A stretch of DNA of 6,530 nucleotides from Bacteroidales bacterium (GTDB taxonomy: Bacteria > Bacteroidota > Bacteroidia > Bacteroidales > UBA7960), in contig SLNU01000198.1 in NCBI GenBank assembly GCA_007132865.1, positions 1 to 6,530 of the forward strand, given 5' to 3'. The first letter of the stretch is position 1, and each line of letters starts with the position of its first letter. Below are positions 1 through 6,530 of the stretch, one piece after another. Under the pieces are notes generated by a model that was given only the letters and a program-made list of their open reading frames with translations, made no database searches and was not told the origin of the DNA. The position numbers were made by a program, and so were the translations under genes.

Positions 1-2804
1 TCGATCCAGGTCTGGCTGGGGGTGGAAAAGGTCGACATGGGGTGGCCGTTCCAGACCACGAAATCGGCATGCTTGCCCGGCTCCAGTGAGCCTGTCAAAT
101 GGTCGATCCCCATGATTCTGGCAGGGTTGATCGTCAACAGGTCCATCGCAAGCACCTCATCCACACCTGTTTTCATGACCTTGGCCCCTTCCCAGTTCAT
201 GCGGGTAGATAGCTGGGTATTGTCAGAGTGCAGGCTGGTTAACACGCCGGCTTCCAGGAGCAATTTCGCATTGTGCAGAATGCCGTCAGTGGCTTCCACC
301 TTGAAGGAGGACCAGTCGGTCCATATGACCGCAGCTGCTCCGTGCTCACGAAGTTCGTCGGCGATCTTGTAGCCTTCCAGGGTGTGCTCAAATGAGCCCA
401 CGGTGAAACCGTATTCCTCGGCAAGCCGCATGGTCATCAGCATCTCGTCTTGCCGGTAGGCATGTACATGGGCCATCCGCTCGCCTTTCAAGACCTCCAG
501 AATGGGTTCCAGCTGCAGATCCCGCCTCGGGGGCAAGCCGCTGCGCTGGCTCTCCCAGCGTTGCCATTGCCTTTCGTACTCCAGTGCAGCTTCGAAGGCA
601 TCCTTCAGAATTTGCTCCACCCCCTGACGGGTGTTGGGGTAGCGGCCGGGAGTGCGCTTTACGTTCTCCCCCAGCGCGAATTTTAAGCCGGGCTTTGCTT
701 CCTGCATCAGCAGTTCGTCTGCCAGGCTGCCCCAGCGCATTTTGATCACTGCATCCTGTCCCCCGATTGGGTTGGCTGAACCGTGGAAAAGTTTTGCGGT
801 GGTTAGTCCGCCAGCCAGCAGCCGGTAGATCCATACATTGTTGCCGTCGATCACATCGGTGATCCGGGTTTCGGAAGTGATTGCGTCTCCTGTTTCGTTT
901 ACCTGTCCGAGTACGCTGGTGTGCAAATGCGGATCAATCAGTCCGGGGGTCACATGCATCCCGCTGCCGTCAATGACGGTGGCGCCCCTGGGGGCTTGTA
1001 GTCCCTGTCCTACTTCCACAATCCTGCCCTGGGTGACCAGCATGTCTGCATTCTCCACTATCCCTGCCTCGCCCTGGGTCCAGATGGTGGCGTTGCGGAT
1101 AAGCAGGTGCCTGGCTTGCTCCGGGAGGCTGGTCAGTCCATAGTCCAGCGACGGGTAACGAACGGGCAGGTCAAGCCTGGCCGGTTCCCTGCTGTCCTGT
1201 TCCTGTCGTGGGACCTGGGGTCCGGCTTCCCGGCCGGCGGTCCAGGAAAACATGGTCCCGTCAGGAGTTTCCCCTATACCCAGCAGCTCATTCTGTCCGA
1301 TGTTGGCCGACATGCGGAAAATGCCGGAGAGTCCGATTGAATCCCCTGCGAAGCTGAAGGAAAGGCGCTGTTGGTCTGCCCTGAAGCCCGGGATACGGGT
1401 CCTTTTTTCGCCTGCGGTGATTGTGGCACGATAGCGTGGGGCAGTACCCTCTATGCTGAGCCGGAGTCCTTCAGGCAGGCCTTGCCCGCTTACATACCAG
1501 CTCCCGGCCGGTTCCGTGCGCACCGGTTTAACGCTGTGTTTTTTTCCGTCAATCCATACCTCTTCAATCTCGCCCTGCCCGGCAAGGATGTTGTCGCCCG
1601 CAATGATAAAGCTGGCAGCTTTCCCCTGCTCCAGTGTGCCGTAACGGTCCTGTAAGCCCAGCATGCGTGCCGGGGTGGTGGTCAGGGCAGCCAGCGCATC
1701 TTTCTCGGAAAGGCCTCTTTTGACAGCCAGTTGCAGGTTCTTCAAAAAATCTTTTTTTGCGCTACCCGGGGTAAAGCTGATTGCAATGCCTTGTTCGGCA
1801 AGCCGGGCGGGATTCTCAGGCGCAAAATACCAATGCCGGAGGTCTTCCAGTGAGGTTCTTAAAGCTTCTTCCGGGCTGCCCACTTCCGGTGCTTTTGGAA
1901 AGCTCAGGGGTAGGATGACGGGAAGACCTGTCCGGGCAACTTCACCAGCCCTGCGGTATTCGTATCCGCTTCCCAGGACCCAGAAGTTGGCAGGGAATTC
2001 TGCCTTAAGGTCGGCAGCGCGCAGGAGCCATTGTTCGTCGGCCGTCTGAAAAATAAAGGGCCGTCCCTGCTGCATCCCTGATTGCAAGGCCTCCAGGGCG
2101 GGATTGCGCTCCGGACGAGGGGTGGTCCGTGGATTTGCTTCATGAAGCCGGTGGGCCTCGCCATACCAGGTGGCATCATGCAAGGTCTGGCGTATCAGGG
2201 AGTAGGCGCCCATGGCAGAGGTCGGGTAGTCTCTTCCAAGGCGTCTTGACGGACTGACATTCAGGACCTGGGAAACGTCCTTCCGGATCAGCACCTCCCC
2301 GGTTTCGCCATCCCCCATGGAGACGATGGCTCCCTGGCCGGCGAACACGCCGTGACCTGGAACGATGTGGGCCATGACAAAGCCCTGGGAGCGCCAGTCA
2401 GCGGCGTCCTCCTTGTTGGGGTTGAATACCGTCCCGGCACTGTAAAAACTTCTGACCTGTGCATTCCAGTGGGCCTGGGTCACGGGATCCTTCTCATCCG
2501 GCAGGGGAAGTCCGTAGGGCGCATACATGTCGATAAACCCGGGGAACACATACTTCCCTTCCAGGTCAATTATAAAGGCATCCGCAGGGATGTTCACACG
2601 CCTGCCGGCGGACTCGATCGCGCCGTTGCGGACCACCAGTGTGGCCCCTTCAATGGTGCGACCGGGTTCCACAACCAGTGTGGCATTGGTAAGCGCAAAC
2701 ACTACAGGGGTGTTGTCGCGCAAACCAAAGACACGGCTGGTCTGGGCGGCTGCTGCCTGCAGCAGGAAGATCATGCAAAAGGAAAGAAAAAAGAAACGCT
2801 TCAT
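1..2804 (-). CDS. Secreted amidohydrolase with two tandem halves (C-terminus beyond window)
   Basis: The minus-strand frame is open from ATG at 2804 to the window edge: 934 residues with no stop, so the gene is partial. Residues 1-20 form a signal peptide (KR, hydrophobic stretch, AAAA before Q21), implying export by signal peptidase I; there is no lipobox. The frame contains two amidohydrolase halves. Half 1 (about 36-405) has the entry beta segment, PGFID at 88-92, a GQGA turn near 156-159 and the closing TPAR motif at 377-380. Half 2 (about 566 onward) repeats these as PGLIDPHLH (H626, H628), GSANPIGGQ (675-683) and NPAR (893-896), with H779/H781, H807 and D861 as the remaining likely metal ligands. 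Half 1 lacks HxH (it reads DMYAP) and the catalytic Asp, so it is probably a non-catalytic copy. Residues about 415-530 look like a beta-rich insert. The substrate cannot be told; imidazolonepropionase-like and dipeptidase-like relatives are possible. There is no Shine-Dalgarno, as usual in Bacteroidota. An in-frame ATG at codon 11 is rejected because it would break the signal peptide. Confidence 0.9.
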   Translation of the reverse strand, partial: MKRFFFLSFCMIFLLQAAAAQTSRVFGLRDNTPVVFALTNATLVVEPGRTIEGATLVVRNGAIESAGRRVNIPADAFIIDLEGKYVFPGFIDMYAPYGLPLPDEKDPVTQAHWNAQVRSFYSAGTVFNPNKEDAADWRSQGFVMAHIVPGHGVFAGQGAIVSMGDGETGEVLIRKDVSQVLNVSPSRRLGRDYPTSAMGAYSLIRQTLHDATWYGEAHRLHEANPRTTPRPERNPALEALQSGMQQGRPFIFQTADEQWLLRAADLKAEFPANFWVLGSGYEYRRAGEVARTGLPVILPLSFPKAPEVGSPEEALRTSLEDLRHWYFAPENPARLAEQGIAISFTPGSAKKDFLKNLQLAVKRGLSEKDALAALTTTPARMLGLQDRYGTLEQGKAASFIIAGDNILAGQGEIEEVWIDGKKHSVKPVRTEPAGSWYVSGQGLPEGLRLSIEGTAPRYRATITAGEKRTRIPGFRADQQRLSFSFAGDSIGLSGIFRMSANIGQNELLGIGETPDGTMFSWTAGREAGPQVPRQEQDSREPARLDLPVRYPSLDYGLTSLPEQARHLLIRNATIWTQGEAGIVENADMLVTQGRIVEVGQGLQAPRGATVIDGSGMHVTPGLIDPHLHTSVLGQVNETGDAITSETRITDVIDGNNVWIYRLLAGGLTTAKLFHGSANPIGGQDAVIKMRWGSLADELLMQEAKPGLKFALGENVKRTPGRYPNTRQGVEQILKDAFEAALEYERQWQRWESQRSGLPPRRDLQLEPILEVLKGERMAHVHAYRQDEMLMTMRLAEEYGFTVGSFEHTLEGYKIADELREHGAAAVIWTDWSSFKVEATDGILHNAKLLLEAGVLTSLHSDNTQLSTRMNWEGAKVMKTGVDEVLAMDLLTINPARIMGIDHLTGSLEPGKHADFVVWNGHPMSTFSTPSQTWI

Positions 2805-2937
2805 GGGTGGGTAAGTGTAATGGGATTTAAAAAACTACGGGCGCTAAATTAAAAATATTTTGGGATTCGTCCGGACAACCAACATGCACAATCACGGCAG
2901 GTTTTGCCAATAAATCCTAAAAATTGGCCTTTTGTTG

Positions 2938-2945
2938 TACCTTTG
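2938..2945 (+). promoter_or_regulatory. Bacteroidota-type -7 promoter element for the class IV aminotransferase
   Basis: TACCTTTG is an exact match to the Bacteroidota -7 consensus TAnnTTTG. It would place the transcript start near 2950, about 13 nt before the ATG at 2964. No convincing -33 TTTG lies at the usual distance. The site argues against the upstream TTG (2904) as start codon, because that TTG would not be transcribed. A divergent promoter for the amidohydrolase must also lie in 2805-2963, but I see only weak candidates (for example TAATTTAG on the minus strand at 2843-2850). Confidence 0.5.
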
Positions 2946-2963
2946 CATATAAATAATTGTCGG

Positions 2964-3800
2964 ATGAAGGAGTGCATTGGCAAGGTATTCAGCCTGGATG
3001 GACGGCTGAAACCATGCAGGGATTTCGCCGGGCATTTCCAAGTAGGTCCCGGCAGTATTTACGAGGTGGTGCGCGTAATGGACGGCATCCCCATGTTTCT
3101 GGAAGACCATCTGGACCGCATGGAGCAGAGCATGCGCCTGACCAGCACCTTTCTTCCCTGTTCACGGGACCAGGTGAAAAGCGTGATCGGGGAGGTAATC
3201 GAAGGCAATCATTTGCTTAACGGGAACCTGAAAGTAATTTGCCAGTCCGCCGATACCGCACGCCAATTGCTGATCTATGTGACAGAACACCAGTATCCCG
3301 GTCCGGAACAATACAAGGAGGGGATCCCGGCCGTGCTGATGCGGGCATCCAGGCCCCTCCCAAATGCAAAACGATCCGACCCTGAACTTAGCAAGAAAAC
3401 GAGCCGTGTCCGGTCCCGCGAAAGCGTGCACGAAGTATTGTTGGTTGATGATCAGGCTTGCATTACCGAGGGAAGCCGCTCCAATGTGTTCTTCATACGC
3501 CAGGGGATGGTGCTGACCCCCCCCGTGGATGATGTGCTGCCGGGCATTACCCGGAAACATGTGATCGAATGCTGCCGTTTAAAAAACATCCCGTTGCGGG
3601 AAATCAGGATCCCGGAGGCGGAACTGAAAGAGATGGATGCGGCTTTCCTGAGCAGTACCTCCCGCAGGGTTTTGCCCGTGAACCGTATCGGGGACCAGAC
3701 TTTCCCACCCGACCACCCTGTGATCCGTGAGATTCAGCATGCCTTTAACAACCTGATCACGGTGTATCTGCTCCATGCCAAAATGGCCAGGCTGGACTGA
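2964..3800 (+). CDS. Class IV (fold type IV) PLP-dependent aminotransferase or aminodeoxychorismate lyase-like protein
   Basis: This is a 278-residue cytoplasmic PLP enzyme of the family that holds branched-chain and D-amino-acid aminotransferases and 4-amino-4-deoxychorismate lyase. Visible landmarks are EDHLDRM at 47-53 (R52 the usual phosphate-binding Arg), a likely Schiff-base lysine K136 in PLPNAK, ITEGSRSNVFF at 167-177 (E169 expected to contact the pyridine nitrogen), LTPPVDDVLPGITR at 184-197, and an AFLSSTSRRVLPV segment near the C-terminus. Length is normal for the family. The frame can be extended upstream to TTG at 2904, but ATG 2964 is preferred because a -7 promoter element lies between them and the family fold begins near residue 1 of the shorter form. 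The region around K136 (RSDPELSKKTSRVRSRES) differs from the textbook K..NYL pattern of BCAT, so branched-chain specificity should not be assumed. No pab or ilv partner gene is adjacent. The family call is firm; the substrate is not known. Confidence 0.88.
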   Translation: MKECIGKVFSLDGRLKPCRDFAGHFQVGPGSIYEVVRVMDGIPMFLEDHLDRMEQSMRLTSTFLPCSRDQVKSVIGEVIEGNHLLNGNLKVICQSADTARQLLIYVTEHQYPGPEQYKEGIPAVLMRASRPLPNAKRSDPELSKKTSRVRSRESVHEVLLVDDQACITEGSRSNVFFIRQGMVLTPPVDDVLPGITRKHVIECCRLKNIPLREIRIPEAELKEMDAAFLSSTSRRVLPVNRIGDQTFPPDHPVIREIQHAFNNLITVYLLHAKMARLD

Positions 3801-3825
3801 TTATCCTTTCCGTTGAAGTAAGAAA

Positions 3826-3837
3826 AAATACGTATTT
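3826..3837. repeat. 12-bp perfect palindrome upstream of the 203-residue gene
   Basis: AAATACGTATTT is a perfect 12-bp inverted repeat with no loop. It sits 26 bp after the aminotransferase stop and 5 bp before a TTTG that could be a -33 element. The position would suit an operator. It is too short and AT-rich for a strong intrinsic terminator. Chance occurrence in an AT-rich gap is quite possible. Confidence 0.3.
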
Positions 3838-3842
3838 CTTTC

Positions 3843-3872
3843 TTTGAACTATGTAAAAAATTCGGATATTTG
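3843..3872 (+). promoter_or_regulatory. Candidate Bacteroidota promoter for the 203-residue gene
   Basis: TTTG at 3843-3846 is followed after 18 bp by GATATTTG at 3865-3872, a one-mismatch match to TAnnTTTG. Transcription would start near 3878, giving a leader of about 25 nt before the ATG at 3903. An alternative TTG start at 3870 would lie inside the -7 element and is therefore unlikely. Confidence 0.4.
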
Positions 3873-3902
3873 TTTCCGGATAGCATAAAAGAAAGGCAGA
3901 TT

Positions 3903-4514
3903 ATGGATTTTCATGGATTTATCCGCAAGCATATTTCCGGATTAAAATTATTGCCCATCGCCACCGAACAATATGTTCCCGGGGTGATACTGGAACCTGA
4001 AAAAATGCGGTTTTTCGGGCACCTGAGGGATGTATTGCCCGGGGAGCCGGAGTCCACCTGGGAGTATAGTCGGACAGAGGCGAATATGATTTACGGGAGT
4101 CTTAACTCCAGCAGGAAAATGCGAAGCGGACTGAGTATTCTGAACCTGTTTTCACTCAAAGGCGGCTTTGGCCAGGACCTGCGCGTTCATTTTGAGATCG
4201 GAGGTGTAAGGGGGGCCTATCTGAACACCAACCAACTGGCCCTGCAGCCCAGGATCAATGCGCTGCGCTCAACCGACAGGCGCGGACGCTGGAGGCTGGT
4301 GAACAACATGCTGGTTGTCATGGAGACCTATTATGCCTCGGATGTGTCCGTGCTGTTCTACCGGGAGAACGAGGTGATGACGGAGGCGGAACTGGAAGAG
4401 GTTTCCGGACTTGACATGCGTGCCGGGATTGACTACCAGTGGAAGGGTGGCCGGGAACTGGTCATTTCCAGGAATGATTCTGTCCCCTTCGGGGTCAGGG
4501 GCTTCATCGTCTGA
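3903..4514 (+). CDS. Cysteine-free 203-aa protein of unassigned family, gasdermin-like in layout
   Basis: I do not recognise a named family with certainty. What is seen: a short amphipathic N-terminal segment (FIRKHISGLKLLPI, 6-19), a likely beta hairpin VPGVILEPEKMRFFGHL (25-41), a GSLNSS segment (65-70), GLSILNLFSLKGGFGQDL (76-93) running into alternating residues typical of a beta strand (VHFEIGGVRGAYL, 95-107), a charged helix-like stretch (110-132), NNMLVVMETYYASDVSVLF (134-152) and a terminal strand VPFGVRGFIV (194-203). There is no signal peptide, no transmembrane helix and no cysteine. This order (N-terminal helix, LxPI, GLSIL-Gly-rich segment, strand, 'd.lvVvE', closing 'vPfg.r...v') resembles from memory the pore-forming domain of gasdermins, including bacterial ones. 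Differences: it is shorter than usual, has no N-terminal Cys for acylation, and lacks a C-terminal inhibitory tail. No protease gene is adjacent. A conserved Bacteroidota beta-rich protein with another role is the main alternative. The ATG at 3903 is chosen over TTG 3870 because of the promoter position. Confidence 0.8.
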   Translation: MDFHGFIRKHISGLKLLPIATEQYVPGVILEPEKMRFFGHLRDVLPGEPESTWEYSRTEANMIYGSLNSSRKMRSGLSILNLFSLKGGFGQDLRVHFEIGGVRGAYLNTNQLALQPRINALRSTDRRGRWRLVNNMLVVMETYYASDVSVLFYRENEVMTEAELEEVSGLDMRAGIDYQWKGGRELVISRNDSVPFGVRGFIV

Positions 4515-4526
4515 GTCCGCTATCAC

Positions 4527-4554
4527 TTTGTCAGGTTATTATTTCTTAATTTTA
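4527..4554 (+). promoter_or_regulatory. Weak promoter candidate for the decarboxylase gene
   Basis: TTTG at 4527-4530 is followed after 16 bp by TAATTTTA at 4547-4554, which matches TAnnTTTG except for the last base. The spacer is a little short. The site lies in the 56-bp AT-rich gap and would give a leader of about 10 nt before ATG 4571. Read-through from the gene upstream is equally plausible. Confidence 0.28.
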
Positions 4555-4570
4555 CAGCAAAACCTTTGCC

Positions 4571-5974
4571 ATGGACTCCGACACCTTCCGACGCGAAGGC
4601 CACCGCTACATTGACTGGCTGGCCGATTACTTTGAGCATATTGAACAGCATCCGGTGAGATCCGCTGCCAGGCCGGGGGAGATTCTTTCCCAGTTGCCTG
4701 CTGGGCCGCCCGATGATCCCGAAACTCCTGATTCGATATTTGCGGACTTTGAGCGGATCATCATGCCCGGGATCACCCACTGGCAGCATCCCGGCTGGTT
4801 CGCCTATTTCCCTGCCAACAACAGTCCGGTTTCGGTATTGGCCGAGCTGCTGACTGCCGGACTGGGTGCCCAGTGCATGGTCTGGCAGACCTCTCCCGCT
4901 GCCGCCGAGCTTGAGGAACGGGTCATGCAATGGCTGGGCAAGATGCTGGGCCTGCCTGCGGAATTTGAGGGAGTCATTCAGGATACGGCATCTACGGCAA
5001 GCCTTTGCGCATTGCTGACCGCAAGGGAGAGAGCCACGGGCTTCAGAGGCAACCTGGAAGGACCAGGCGAAAAGCTGGTTGTGTATGTTTCTGAAGAAAC
5101 CCATTCCAGCATAGAAAAAGGGGTAAAGATTGCCGGTTACGGCAAGAACAAGCTGCGCATCATCCCTGCCGGTGATAATTTTGCAATGCTCCCCGAAGCA
5201 CTGGAGGCAGCGATGGATAAAGATGTGGCAGTCGGACTGACCCCGGCATGCGTGGTGGCTACCCTGGGAACCACTTCCTCTATGGCAATGGATCCCGTAG
5301 AAGAGATTGCCTCCATCTGCAAGAGGTTCGGGGCCTGGTTGCATGTGGATGCGGCTTTCGCAGGCACTGCGGCAATCGTCCCGGAATACAGGGATTTCAT
5401 GCGCGGTGTGGAGCAGGCAGATTCCTTTGTGTTCAACCCGCACAAATGGATGCTGACCAATTTTGACTGCTCGGCCTATTTTGTGCGGGATGCCGTATTG
5501 CTTCGCCGGACATTTGAGATACAGCCCGAATACCTGAAAACGGATGCAGACAGCCAGGTGAAGAATTACCGGGACTGGGGCATACAGCTGGGCAGGAGGT
5601 TTCGGGCACTGAAACTATGGTTCGTGGTCCGTTACTACGGCGTGGAGGGCATCCGGGAGATGGTAAGGCACCATGTGTCCCTGGCCCGGGAATTTGCGGA
5701 CTGGCTTTCGCAGGACAGCCGGTTTGAACTGATGGCGCCCGTGAACCTGAGTCTGGTCTGTTTCCGATACAATCCTGGCGGCGGAATGCAGGAGGAGGAA
5801 CTTGCAAAACTCAACCGCGGAATTCTGGAGAAGCTGAACAACAGCGGAAAGGTCTTTTTGACACATACCAGCCTGAAAGGGAAATACGCCATCCGACTAT
5901 CTGTTGGACAAAGAACCACCGGCCGAAAGCATGTGGAGCTGGTCTGGAAACTCTTACAGGAATACTGCGGGTGA
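4571..5974 (+). CDS. PLP-dependent group II decarboxylase of the aromatic-L-amino-acid decarboxylase type
   Basis: This 467-residue protein aligns from end to end with animal DOPA decarboxylase (480 residues). It shares the N-terminal FRR.G...D...Y..I dimerisation segment, IIMPGITHW (63-71) followed by FAYFP, and WLGKMLGLP. Catalytic residues are present: H178 (stacks on PLP), the VVATLGTTSS segment, D260 in HVDAAFAG (binds the pyridine nitrogen) and K292 in NPHKWM (Schiff base). Y321 in PEYLK matches the flexible-loop tyrosine (Y332 in human DDC); a Phe there is typical of aldehyde synthases, so simple decarboxylation to an amine is expected. G341 in LGRRFR occupies the position that is Gly in human DDC and plant tryptophan decarboxylases, and Ser in plant tyrosine decarboxylases. 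The substrate is therefore likely an aromatic L-amino acid, but which one is not decided. It is cytoplasmic, with no signal peptide. It starts at the only sensible ATG, 56 bp after the upstream gene, and ends 35 bp before the convergent cvpA-like gene. No amino-acid/amine antiporter is seen. Confidence 0.93.
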   Translation: MDSDTFRREGHRYIDWLADYFEHIEQHPVRSAARPGEILSQLPAGPPDDPETPDSIFADFERIIMPGITHWQHPGWFAYFPANNSPVSVLAELLTAGLGAQCMVWQTSPAAAELEERVMQWLGKMLGLPAEFEGVIQDTASTASLCALLTARERATGFRGNLEGPGEKLVVYVSEETHSSIEKGVKIAGYGKNKLRIIPAGDNFAMLPEALEAAMDKDVAVGLTPACVVATLGTTSSMAMDPVEEIASICKRFGAWLHVDAAFAGTAAIVPEYRDFMRGVEQADSFVFNPHKWMLTNFDCSAYFVRDAVLLRRTFEIQPEYLKTDADSQVKNYRDWGIQLGRRFRALKLWFVVRYYGVEGIREMVRHHVSLAREFADWLSQDSRFELMAPVNLSLVCFRYNPGGGMQEEELAKLNRGILEKLNNSGKVFLTHTSLKGKYAIRLSVGQRTTGRKHVELVWKLLQEYCG

Positions 5975-6009
5975 ACGGATTCCTATCCCACTATGAATAT
6001 GCATCCCGT

Positions 6010-6492
6010 CTAAAGGTAAGTTAGACCGCCAAACAAGGAGGGTGCCAGGCCTTCCATTCTTGCGTACAGCAGGCTGTTCTGTGTCCAGGAGTCCGGAATA
6101 ATACTCACCTGCTGATCCAGCAACCGCATGAGGAACAGCACCAGGCTAAGCAACAGGGCCACCTTGGCCAATCCGAATACAAACCCCACCAGACGGTTGA
6201 AAAAATTCAGCAGGATGACCTTGAACACCTTTGTCAGCGCATCCCCAAGCGCCCTGAGCAGCATGGCGATCAGCGCAAAGGTCAGCAGAAAGACGATGAT
6301 CCTGACCGGCAAGGGGTTCCAGCTGACCATGCCGCTCAGCACCCGGCCCGCGATGTCAGCCGCAATAATGGCAAGAAAAATGCCTATAATCAGTCCGAGA
6401 AGGGAAGCAGCTTCCCGGAAAAATCCGTTGCGGTAGCCGGCGATGCCACCCCAAAGCAGGATAAGAATCAGGATTAAGTCCAGGGCGTTCAT
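6010..6492 (-). CDS. CvpA-family inner membrane protein
   Basis: This 160-residue protein has about four hydrophobic segments, at roughly 4-20, 26-50, 62-82 and 100-125. It has the CvpA pattern: an N-terminal LDLILILILLWGGIAGYRNGFFRE (D5, G15-G16, the GYRNGF turn at 19-24), a Gly-rich second helix, and NRLVGFVFGLAKVALLL (99-115), which matches the family 'lnr..G...G..kg' signature. E. coli CvpA was named for its need in colicin V export and is now tied to envelope stress tolerance; the molecular role in Bacteroidota is not established. The start codon overlaps the stop of the gene entering from the right (ATGA at 6492-6489), so translation is probably coupled. The stop is TAG, 35 bp from the convergent decarboxylase stop. 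Confidence 0.87.
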   Translation of the reverse strand: MNALDLILILILLWGGIAGYRNGFFREAASLLGLIIGIFLAIIAADIAGRVLSGMVSWNPLPVRIIVFLLTFALIAMLLRALGDALTKVFKVILLNFFNRLVGFVFGLAKVALLLSLVLFLMRLLDQQVSIIPDSWTQNSLLYARMEGLAPSLFGGLTYL

Positions 6493-6530
6493 AATTTCTC
6501 GGTTTGGTTCATTTGTTTCATGCCTGGCCA
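6489..6530 (-). CDS. C-terminal end of an unidentified gene upstream of cvpA (partial)
   Basis: The minus-strand frame from the right edge reads WPGMKQMNQTEKL and stops at TGA (6491-6489), sharing ATGA with the CvpA start. Only 13 residues are visible, so the product cannot be named. The 4-base overlap is the main reason to believe a real co-transcribed gene ends here. A start at one of the two ATGs inside this stretch would make it only a short leader peptide. Confidence 0.4.
   Translation of the reverse strand, partial: WPGMKQMNQTEKL

Noticed and set aside
2352..2852. 166-codon plus-strand open frame over the start of the amidohydrolase
   Set aside because: It is antisense to the signal peptide and first domain of a clear gene, and has no domain of its own.
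2869..2876. GTCCGGAC palindrome in the divergent intergenic region
   Set aside because: Only 8 bp with no extension, so chance occurrence is likely.
3517..3524. Run of eight C residues within the aminotransferase as a possible frameshift or phase-variation site
   Set aside because: The frame reads through as LTPPVDDVLPGITR, which matches the family, so there is no sign of a shift.
4523..5443. 306-codon open frame on the minus strand inside the decarboxylase gene
   Set aside because: It lies antisense to a gene with strong end-to-end family similarity. Its translation is rich in Cys, His, Gly and Arg with no recognisable motif, typical of an antisense shadow.
5975..6009. Bidirectional terminator between the convergent decarboxylase and cvpA genes
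   Set aside because: I found no stable stem followed by a T-run in this 35-bp gap.

Overview
The window looks like a chromosomal segment from a member of the Bacteroidota. Three things point that way. Genes lack Shine-Dalgarno sequences. The intergenic gaps carry matches to the Bacteroidota -7 element TAnnTTTG, one of them exact. The long exported amidohydrolase has a tandem two-half layout that I associate with this phylum. Protein families cannot fix the genus. Codon usage and base composition look similar throughout, with AT-rich gaps, and I see no mobile element, RNA gene or CRISPR array.

Layout, left to right: (1) positions 1-2804, minus strand, a secreted amidohydrolase with two tandem halves, cut off by the window edge at its C-terminus. 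(2) A 159-bp divergent intergenic region. (3) 2964-3800, plus strand, a fold-type-IV PLP aminotransferase or lyase. (4) 3903-4514, plus strand, a 203-residue cysteine-free protein of no assigned family, whose strand and motif order resembles the gasdermin pore-forming domain. (5) 4571-5974, plus strand, a full-length aromatic-L-amino-acid-decarboxylase-type enzyme. (6) 6010-6492, minus strand, a CvpA-family membrane protein, overlapping by ATGA the last codons of a gene that enters from the right edge (6489-6530).

The three plus-strand genes are co-directional but separated by gaps of 102 and 56 bp, each with its own promoter-like element, so they need not form a tight operon. Two of them are PLP enzymes acting on amino acids, which hints at amino-acid or amine metabolism. 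The amidohydrolase would act outside the cytoplasm. No protease or recognised defence gene lies next to the gasdermin-like gene in this window, so a defence role is only a hypothesis.
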